Positions 23,306 through 29,588 of a DNA stretch of 29,588 nt are shown piece by piece (position 1 is the stretch's first letter; every line of letters begins with the position of its first letter). A model generated the notes under the pieces. That model was given only the letters and a program-made list of their open reading frames with translations. It was not told the origin of the DNA and did not search any database. The position numbers and the translations under genes were made by a program. The stretch is from Nitrososphaerota archaeon (GTDB lineage: Archaea > Thermoproteota > Nitrososphaeria > Nitrososphaerales > CADDZS01), in NCBI GenBank assembly GCA_027314685.1, contig DAHVAI010000311.1:1-29588 (forward strand), written 5' to 3'.

Positions 23306-24641
23306 TGCTCGAACTCCTTGCTAGTATCGTAATGTCATTCACGTTTGTACCAGTCGGACCCGTGATTATCAAGTCTCCGAGCTCGTTGAAAAACTTGTAC
23401 GAAGAGTGATCACGAAGCAATTGCCTTGCGTCTAGTCTTTTCTTGTTGGCTCTCTGGATACTCGTCCAGTCAGCTATAGCTCCAGCCGCGTCTGTAGGAC
23501 CGTCAACACCATCGGTTCCCATCGAGGCAATCACGGCGCCTTCAAGAGAGTCGATGCCAATTGAGGCAGACAATACTAGCTCCTGGTTTCTGCCTCCTTT
23601 TCCAGCTCTGCCTGTTATCGCAACTGTTGTTTCTCCGCCAGCTATCAATGCAGTTGAAGGTTTCATGTCGCGAATGATTGAGGCGTAGAGCTTTCCAACC
23701 TCACTTGCTTCTCCCTGGACGTGAGTTGAAAGAATCCTCGCATCATAACCTAATTTCTTAAGGCTATGCAACGCGACGACGCATGACTGCTCGTTTGTTC
23801 CGATCAGAACATTCGAGACGTCATTGAAAATCCGAGAACCTGGCTTTGGCGTATCAATTTTCGCCTCTTCGAAAAGATCTCTGACTCGCCTTGGTAGCTT
23901 TTTCCAGATTCCATGGTCCTTGAGTATCCTCGCTGCGTCGCCGTATGTGGTCGGGTCAGGGACTGTGGGACCCGAGGCTATCTCGTCCAGCCTGTCTCCC
24001 ACCACGTCAGAAATTATCAATGCGAGAACTCTTGCAGGATAAAGCTTCTCAGCGAGGCGTCCACCCTTTATTCCGGAGAGATGCTTTCTGACGCAATTGA
24101 TCTCTTCAATCGGGGCACCAGATTTTAGCAGTAACCGGGTCGCGACTACTTCGTCTGACAATCTCAAACCATTAATCGGCATTGGCATCAGGGCTGATCC
24201 GCCGCCGGTGATAATGCAGATTATCAGATCCTTCTCGCTCGGCTTTCCTACGATCTCTAACATCGCCTCGACTCCTCTGACTCCCTTTACGCTCGGGAGT
24301 GGATGCGTAGCCCTGTGAAACTGGATTCTTCTCTTCTTTTTCGGTACTCTTAGGTAATCCGGGATGTTGACCAATCCGGCGGAGATCCTTTTTCCAAGCA
24401 GTTTTTCGAGTTCGTCAGCCAGAGAAGCAGCGGCCTTTCCTCCACCAATCACAATTAGGCGATCGTAACTTCCTAGATCCAGCTTAAATGAATCGATGAC
24501 TAGCTTTTCATCCTGCAGCTTTAGCTTTTTTCTTAGAATCGATCTCGGCGAAGCTGTCTTTAACGCTTCGTTGAGCGCTCGCAGGATGTCGCTTCTTGTC
24601 TTCGATTGCTTTGCCGGTCCTGACAACTTTACAAGGCTCAT
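23295..24641 (-). CDS. gck: glycerate 2-kinase (MOFRL family)
   Basis: This cytosolic enzyme phosphorylates D-glycerate to 2-phosphoglycerate, the kinase step of the non-phosphorylative Entner-Doudoroff pathway. The 448-residue protein has the two domains of the family. The N-terminal domain has LIVIGGGKAAASLADELE (about 62-79), IITGGGSALMPMP (about 142-154), VRKHLSGIKGGRLAEKL and IISDVVGDRLDEIASGPTVP. The C-terminal MOFRL domain has LIAGGETTVAITGRAGKGG and SMGTDGVDGPTDAAGA. The start is ATG at 24641. It is the first gene of a pair with pyruvate kinase. An A/T-rich element about 24 bases upstream (24659-24669) could be its promoter. Family members usually make the 2-phospho product. Confidence 0.94.
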   Translation of the reverse strand: MSLVKLSGPAKQSKTRSDILRALNEALKTASPRSILRKKLKLQDEKLVIDSFKLDLGSYDRLIVIGGGKAAASLADELEKLLGKRISAGLVNIPDYLRVPKKKRRIQFHRATHPLPSVKGVRGVEAMLEIVGKPSEKDLIICIITGGGSALMPMPINGLRLSDEVVATRLLLKSGAPIEEINCVRKHLSGIKGGRLAEKLYPARVLALIISDVVGDRLDEIASGPTVPDPTTYGDAARILKDHGIWKKLPRRVRDLFEEAKIDTPKPGSRIFNDVSNVLIGTNEQSCVVALHSLKKLGYDARILSTHVQGEASEVGKLYASIIRDMKPSTALIAGGETTVAITGRAGKGGRNQELVLSASIGIDSLEGAVIASMGTDGVDGPTDAAGAIADWTSIQRANKKRLDARQLLRDHSSYKFFNELGDLIITGPTGTNVNDITILARSSSNVS

Positions 24642-25009
24642 GGATCATCCAGACTGCATTTGTTTTACGTCGAAGCTATTCAACGTTATCGAATTTCCAG
24701 TACTTGCATTATCCTTAAGTAAATGGAACCTAAATCTCGGAGCTGTTTGATCAACGAATCAATTATACAGGCGATTTAGCAATAATTCTAAAGAATGCAA
24801 ATCGTGCGCTTACGATCATAGAATTTTTCCAGGTCCAAGACGTAAATAATGGCCAAAATTTAGAAAGATCAAACAAGTCGTATGGCGTGGACTTGAACGC
24901 GCGCGTATTATTGTCTCTGAATCTTTGTGTTTCAATGGTTTAACTGCCCTAAGTTCAAGTTCATGACGAGATTTCTAGATTTTTGCAAAACACTGCTAAA
25001 ATGAGATTT
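24642..25009. other. intergenic stretch between divergent sugar genes
   Basis: This A/T-rich stretch of about 370 bases lies between the glycerate kinase gene and the trehalose synthase gene. It holds promoter-like A/T-rich elements but no recognised gene, RNA or riboswitch. Several A/T-rich boxes (for example near 24740-24800) could contribute to regulation, but nothing is convincing. Confidence 0.4.
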
Positions 25010-25018
25010 CTTAAATAT
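25010..25018 (+). promoter_or_regulatory. box A for trehalose synthase operon
   Basis: CTTAAATAT is centred 29 bases before the ATG at 25043. It predicts a nearly leaderless transcript for the treS fusion gene and the debranching enzyme gene behind it. Confidence 0.5.
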
Positions 25019-25042
25019 CGAGGGAGCAAACTGAAGTAAGAG

Positions 25043-28000
25043 ATGACCCAGGAGGGCCTTGAAGATGACAAATATTGGTACAAGGACGCCATCATCTACG
25101 AACTTCACGTAAAGACATTCTACGATACTGCCGTGGATGGTATCGGCGATTTCAAGGGACTCACGCTCAAACTGGATTATCTGCGCGACCTCGGAGTTAC
25201 AGCGGTATGGCTATTGCCCTTCTACCCTTCCCCACTCAGGGACGACGGTTATGACATTTCAGATTATTACGGGATTCATCCGCTTTACGGAGACCTCAAA
25301 GACTTCAAGGATTTTCTGCATGAGGCTCATGCACGCGGTATACGAGTAATAACCGAGCTAGTCATCAATCATACCTCGGATCAGCACGAATGGTTCAAGA
25401 GAGCGCGCTCCTCTGAAGAGGGATCAAGGTATCACGATTTTTACGTCTGGAGCCCCACTCCGGACAAGTTCAAGGATGTACGAATCATCTTCAAGGATTT
25501 CGAGAGCTCGAACTGGACGTTCGACCATGTAGCAAACGCGTACTACTGGCACAGGTTTTACTCTCACCAGCCAGACCTAAACTTTGACAATCCCGCAACA
25601 CAACAGGCTGTATTTGGTGTGATGGACTACTGGCTAAAACTCGGTGTCGATGGCCTTCGTTTGGATGCGGTGCCCTACCTCTTTGAAAGAGAGGGGACCA
25701 ACTGCGAGAACCTGCCGGAGACCCATGAATTTCTGAAAAAGCTCAGATCGCACATCGATGCGAACTTTGAAAACCGTATGCTCCTTGCCGAGGCAAACCA
25801 GTGGCCATCTGACACCGCCTCGTATTTTGGTAATGGTGACGAGTGCCACATGGCATTTCACTTTCCCCTGATGCCCAGGCTGTTCATGTCAGTTCAGATG
25901 GAGGACAGGTTTCCAATCATAGATATCTTGGAACAGACTCCACCCATTCCGGATTCTTGTCAGTGGGGTACGTTCCTTAGAAATCATGACGAGCTCACGC
26001 TAGAGATGGTGACTGAAGAAGAGCGAGACTACATGTACAGGGCGTACGCGAAGGACAAAAAGTCAAGGATCAACCTGGGAATCAGACGCAGGCTCGCGCC
26101 ACTATTGGGAAATGACCGAAGGAAGATAGAGCTGATGAATATTCTCCTGTTCACACTGCCTGGGACTCCCACCATTTACTACGGTGATGAGATCGGAATG
26201 GGCGACAACTTTTACTTGGGAGACCGCAATGGTGTGCGTACTCCGATGCAGTGGAGCGGCGACCGGAACGCAGGATTCTCCAAGGCTAGTCCTCAGAAGC
26301 TCTACCTGCCTGTGATCATTGATCCTCAGTATCACTATGAGGTGGTCAACGTGGAAAACCAGCAGAACGATCCATCTTCCTTGCTTTCTTGGATGAAGAA
26401 GATCATCGCCATGAGAAAGAACTTCAAGGCGCTGGGTCGAGGAAAGCTAGAGTTTCTCTACCCGACAAACCCAAAGATCATTTCATACATAGAAACGTAT
26501 AACGACGAAGTCGTGCTCGTCGCAGCAAATCTGTCCGGTAGGCCGCAACATGTTGACCTGAACCTTTCCAAGTACAAAGATTTCCTTCCAATTGACGCGC
26601 TCGGCGGTACCAACTTTCCCGTTGTTACCGAAGGAACGTATCCTTTGAGTTTTGGGCCCTACGGTTACTTTGTCTTCAGCCTCGTCAAGATGGAAGTCTC
26701 ACCAAATGTAATCGTCAGAAAACAGATTAAAACAGTCACCGGACAGAAGAAAGTAAGTAAGCTGTTTGAGGGTAGGTCAAAGTACGTGTTTGAATCCGAA
26801 GTACTGCCCGATTATATTAGAGCCAACAGGTGGTTTGGAGGAAAGGGTAGAAGGTTAGAGCACGTAAAGATCCAAAGTGTGATCCCGTTTGAGCAGGAAA
26901 AGCAACATGCAAATCATTTCCTCGTGGTTGTGGAGGTCACTTACAACGAGGGCCTGCCTGAAAACTACTTTCTGCCCATAGCATACTCGAATTACGACCT
27001 TTCTGGCTTATTGAGCCAAGAGTCAGTGATTTCGCTCGTTCAGGAGGACAAGAACACACTCGGCACTCTATACGATGGCGTGCAGGATGAGACATTCAGG
27101 TCAAAACTGCTTCAACTTGTACTCAAGAAGAGAACAATCCTAGGAAAGGACTGCGAAGTCATCGGGAAAATGCTTCCTCTCGAGAACGGAGAACAATCGC
27201 AGTATGCTGACCTGCAATCCAAAGTATCGAAGGCTGACCAGAGCAACACGGCAATTTTCTACGAAGAAAAGTTCTTCTTGAAGCTTCTAAGACATGCCGA
27301 AGAAGGCGAGAACCCCGAGATCGATATTGGAACCATTCTTACAAAACACAACTTTGCAAATACAACGCGACTCTTGGGCTACGCGGAATACCGGACTCCA
27401 GAAACAGAACCGGCAGATTTCGTTGTGCTTAATGAGTTCTTGCGGAATCAGGGAGACGCTTGGACTTTGTTCACAGGTGAATTCGCGAGGTTCGTTGATA
27501 ATGCGATGGCCAATACGGAATTCTGGGAAAAATGTGCTGAAGTGAAGCCAATTACAGACTTTGCACCTCTCCCGACCCTCCTTGTCCAGCTTCTCGGCGA
27601 GCATTTTGTTGAGAACGTGAAGTTGCTAGCTACACGAACGGCTGAATTTCACTTGGCGCTAATGTCGGAAACCGATGACCCTAACTTTGCTCCAGAACCT
27701 CTAGGTTACCAGTACAAGGTCTCGATTACCCAATCCATGATAAGCTATGCAACAAGAGTGTTCAACCAGATGAGTGCGGCGAGCGGAGTAAACGATGATG
27801 TGAAGAGAGGGCTCGCTATGCTCTTTGGGTTAAAACAAAAATTGATGAAAAAATTTACTGACCTAAGATCTGCTCCAGTGGACTCATTTAGGGCGAGAAT
27901 TCATGGTGACTATCACCTAGGTCAGGTTCTATACACTGGAAACGATTTTGCGATAATAGATTTTGAAGGCGAGCCGATGCGTTCAATAGGTGAGAGAAAG

Positions 28001-28393
28001 ACAAAACGCTCTCAAATCAGAGATGTCGCAGGTATGATCAGATCGTTCCAGTACGCGGCCTACGTATACATGTTCAAAGCCACAATGGTGCAAAAGGACA
28101 GAGAGAAAGACAAGCTTGAAAAGGTCGTGGACGTCTGGTCGAACGCAGTTTCTAGGACTTTTCTCCAATCTTACGTCGAGAGAGTGAAAGATTCCAAGAT
28201 AGTACCCTCTGATCGCAATTGTTTCAGAACTCTCTTAGAAGCTTATCTCGCTGAAAAGGCAATTTACGAGATAGGATACGAGCTTAACAACAGGCCTGAC
28301 TGGGCACTGATACCCATCAAGGGTTTGCTTCAACTTCTTGAGGTAAGCGAGCCATCTAGCAACCCGCCTGCTCAGACAGCAGGCACACCATAG
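25043..28393 (+). CDS. treS: trehalose synthase / maltokinase fusion protein
   Basis: This bifunctional 1116-residue enzyme joins two domains. Residues 1 to about 550 form a GH13 trehalose synthase that interconverts maltose and trehalose. The four amylase regions are present: ELVINHTSD (105-113), GVDGLRLDAV with nucleophile D208, LLAEANQW with acid/base E250, and FLRNHDELT with D316. Residues about 580-1100 form a maltokinase that phosphorylates maltose to maltose 1-phosphate. It has ANRWFGGKGRR (N-terminal loop), the kinase-like catalytic loop HGDYHLGQ with D956, and DFEGEP with metal-binding D973. Both active sites look intact. The ATG at 25043 follows a box A at leaderless distance. The fusion is known in bacteria. 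The debranching enzyme gene follows after 23 bases, indicating one operon for trehalose and glycogen metabolism. Confidence 0.95.
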   Translation: MTQEGLEDDKYWYKDAIIYELHVKTFYDTAVDGIGDFKGLTLKLDYLRDLGVTAVWLLPFYPSPLRDDGYDISDYYGIHPLYGDLKDFKDFLHEAHARGIRVITELVINHTSDQHEWFKRARSSEEGSRYHDFYVWSPTPDKFKDVRIIFKDFESSNWTFDHVANAYYWHRFYSHQPDLNFDNPATQQAVFGVMDYWLKLGVDGLRLDAVPYLFEREGTNCENLPETHEFLKKLRSHIDANFENRMLLAEANQWPSDTASYFGNGDECHMAFHFPLMPRLFMSVQMEDRFPIIDILEQTPPIPDSCQWGTFLRNHDELTLEMVTEEERDYMYRAYAKDKKSRINLGIRRRLAPLLGNDRRKIELMNILLFTLPGTPTIYYGDEIGMGDNFYLGDRNGVRTPMQWSGDRNAGFSKASPQKLYLPVIIDPQYHYEVVNVENQQNDPSSLLSWMKKIIAMRKNFKALGRGKLEFLYPTNPKIISYIETYNDEVVLVAANLSGRPQHVDLNLSKYKDFLPIDALGGTNFPVVTEGTYPLSFGPYGYFVFSLVKMEVSPNVIVRKQIKTVTGQKKVSKLFEGRSKYVFESEVLPDYIRANRWFGGKGRRLEHVKIQSVIPFEQEKQHANHFLVVVEVTYNEGLPENYFLPIAYSNYDLSGLLSQESVISLVQEDKNTLGTLYDGVQDETFRSKLLQLVLKKRTILGKDCEVIGKMLPLENGEQSQYADLQSKVSKADQSNTAIFYEEKFFLKLLRHAEEGENPEIDIGTILTKHNFANTTRLLGYAEYRTPETEPADFVVLNEFLRNQGDAWTLFTGEFARFVDNAMANTEFWEKCAEVKPITDFAPLPTLLVQLLGEHFVENVKLLATRTAEFHLALMSETDDPNFAPEPLGYQYKVSITQSMISYATRVFNQMSAASGVNDDVKRGLAMLFGLKQKLMKKFTDLRSAPVDSFRARIHGDYHLGQVLYTGNDFAIIDFEGEPMRSIGERKTKRSQIRDVAGMIRSFQYAAYVYMFKATMVQKDREKDKLEKVVDVWSNAVSRTFLQSYVERVKDSKIVPSDRNCFRTLLEAYLAEKAIYEIGYELNNRPDWALIPIKGLLQLLEVSEPSSNPPAQTAGTP

Positions 28394-28416
28394 CCTCCCA
28401 ATTTTGGTGAATTTGC

Positions 28417-29588
28417 TTGAGAGTCTGGCCAGGAAAACCGTATCCACTAGGGGCTACTTGGGATAAGCGTGGAGTCAACTTTGCACTGTTTTCTGAAAAC
28501 GCAACTGGCGTTGAATTGCTTCTATACGAAAATTCTAGCTCTAAAGAGCCAAAGGAGCGAATCCCTTTTGCTGAAAAGACAGGGCATATATGGCACGCAT
28601 ACATGCCAGATCTTCTCCCTGGACAGCTCTACGCATACTCTGTTGAGGGACCCTACGATCCAACCCGAGGCCTGCGATTTAACAAGAACAAGGCGCTAAT
28701 CGACCCATATGCCAAAGCAATCGGGGGTACGATATCTTGGAACAATGCGATGTTTGGGTACAAGATCGGAGACCCGAATGAGGACTTGTCTTTCGACACT
28801 ACGGACTCTGGTCCCTCCCTTCCAAAGTGCATCGTGATAGACGAGTCATATAACTGGGAAGGCGACCAGTTACTCAGGATACCTTGGAACGAGACAATAA
28901 TCTACGAGACTCATGTGAAGGGGTTAACGCATATGGATCCCAGCGTACCCGCAGAGAAGCGTGGGACGTACTCTGGACTAGCTTCGGACAAAGTAATTCG
29001 ATACTTGAAGGATCTCGGAATCACGGCGGTGGAGCTGCTGCCAATTCACCATCATGTCGATAACAAGAGACTTGTTGAGGCTGGCCTGAAGAACTATTGG
29101 GGTTACAACACAATCGGGTTCTTCGCACCGGAAAGCAGGTACTCAAGTTCAGGCGTGATGGGCGAGCAAGTGAAGGAGTTCAAAGACATGGTGAAAGCTT
29201 TGCACAGGGCCGGAATTGAAGTTATCCTTGATGTTGTCTATAATCACACTGCTGAAGGAAACCACCTGGGCCCGACACTGAGTTTCAGAGGAATCGACAA
29301 CGTTTCTTATTACAGATTAGTTTCCGAGAATAGCACACTCCGCCACTATATGGATTTCACTGGTACCGGAAACAGCCTCAATATGAGGCATCCGCACGTT
29401 TTACAGATGATCATGGACAGTCTCCGCTACTGGGTTTTGGAGATGCACGTAGATGGCTTCAGATTTGATCTTGCTTCAACTCTTGCGAGAGAGCTGTTCG
29501 AGGTTGATCATCTCTCTACTTTCTTTGAAGTCATCCAACAAGATCCAGTGATCTCGCAAGTGAAACTCATCGCAGAACCATGGGATTT
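28417..29588 (+). CDS. glgX: glycogen debranching enzyme (GlgX/TreX-type), 3' end cut by window
   Basis: This GH13 isoamylase-type enzyme hydrolyses alpha-1,6 branches of glycogen or related glucans. About 390 of perhaps 700 residues are present. The N-terminal CBM48-like domain starts [14 protein letters not shown] and includes [19 protein letters not shown]. The catalytic domain shows [11 protein letters not shown], the conserved VELLPIHH, region [11 protein letters not shown] (N276, H277), region [11 protein letters not shown] with nucleophile D351, and region III LIAEPWD with acid/base E387, where the window ends. TTG at 28417 is the first in-frame start after a TGA, and GGTGA lies six bases before it. 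It follows the treS fusion by 23 bases, so the two are cotranscribed. TreX (debranching for TreY/TreZ) and GlgX cannot be separated on this part. Confidence 0.93.
   Translation, partial: MRVWPGKPYPLGATWDKRGVNFALFSENATGVELLLYENSSSKEPKERIPFAEKTGHIWHAYMPDLLPGQLYAYSVEGPYDPTRGLRFNKNKALIDPYAKAIGGTISWNNAMFGYKIGDPNEDLSFDTTDSGPSLPKCIVIDESYNWEGDQLLRIPWNETIIYETHVKGLTHMDPSVPAEKRGTYSGLASDKVIRYLKDLGITAVELLPIHHHVDNKRLVEAGLKNYWGYNTIGFFAPESRYSSSGVMGEQVKEFKDMVKALHRAGIEVILDVVYNHTAEGNHLGPTLSFRGIDNVSYYRLVSENSTLRHYMDFTGTGNSLNMRHPHVLQMIMDSLRYWVLEMHVDGFRFDLASTLARELFEVDHLSTFFEVIQQDPVISQVKLIAEPWD

Noticed and set aside
22371..23324. 317-codon open frame on the plus strand opposite pyruvate kinase
   Set aside because: The minus strand encodes a full, well-conserved pyruvate kinase. 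The antisense protein has no recognisable domain or start signal and is a by-product of codon use.
1..29588. CRISPR arrays, insertion sequences and phage genes
   Set aside because: No regularly spaced repeats, transposase or integrase motifs (DDE, HUH, tyrosine recombinase), or phage structural genes were found. The two-copy repeat at 16277 and 16393 is imperfect and not an array.

Overview
This window is most likely archaeal chromosomal DNA. Start codons fall into two classes. Some lie about 24-29 bases downstream of an A/T-rich box A, consistent with leaderless mRNAs. Others follow GTGAT, GGTGA or GAGG Shine-Dalgarno motifs complementary to the archaeal 16S 3' end. About half of the genes appear to start at TTG. 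Archaeal-type proteins include a Sulfolobus-like gluconate dehydratase, a MOFRL-type glycerate 2-kinase and exported proteins with COG1361-like repeats. The gene content suggests a heterotrophic TACK/Nitrososphaeria-like lineage, but that placement is an inference with low certainty. I found no mobile element, CRISPR array, tRNA or rRNA.

Layout. 1-339: 3'-truncated membrane protein (-). 561-3084: glycosyltransferase and a sequon-rich anchored surface protein (-). 3292-4122: PPK2-type polyphosphate kinase (+). 4170-8334: a tightly packed five-gene MoxR/DUF58/DUF4129-type operon (-). 8503-10807: MarR regulator and a DrrA/DrrB-like ABC-2 exporter (+). 10819-11176: relic of an RCK/TrkA-C domain protein with two frameshifts (+). 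11234-15866: MacB/FtsX-like ABC system with a 723-residue exported partner and a small membrane protein (-). 16321-17136: HExxH metallopeptidase-like protein (+). 17119-17964: TatC (-). 18012-19276: two divergent anchored surface proteins sharing one central TATA element. 19273-20576: PMT-type mannosyltransferase split by an apparent single-base frameshift (-). 20718-24641: gluconate dehydratase (+), pyruvate kinase and glycerate 2-kinase (-). 25043-28393: trehalose synthase/maltokinase fusion (+). 28417-29588: glycogen/isoamylase-type debranching enzyme, cut by the window end (+).

How the genes fit together. Three adjacent genes encode a dehydratase, a kinase and a terminal kinase of the non- or semi-phosphorylative Entner-Doudoroff route from gluconate to pyruvate. 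Next to them is a storage-sugar locus linking trehalose, maltose, maltose 1-phosphate and glycogen. PPK2 adds polyphosphate-based nucleotide phosphorylation. The rest is dominated by the cell envelope: two ABC exporters, Tat translocation, two sugar transferases, several membrane-anchored glycoprotein-like proteins and a MoxR-family chaperone operon.

The best candidates for something little described are four. They are the MacB-like system whose partner is a COG1361-repeat protein, the MoxR operon with two uncharacterised membrane partners, the symmetric shared promoter at 18764-18770, and the split mannosyltransferase. All functional calls rest on reading motifs by eye; no database search was run.
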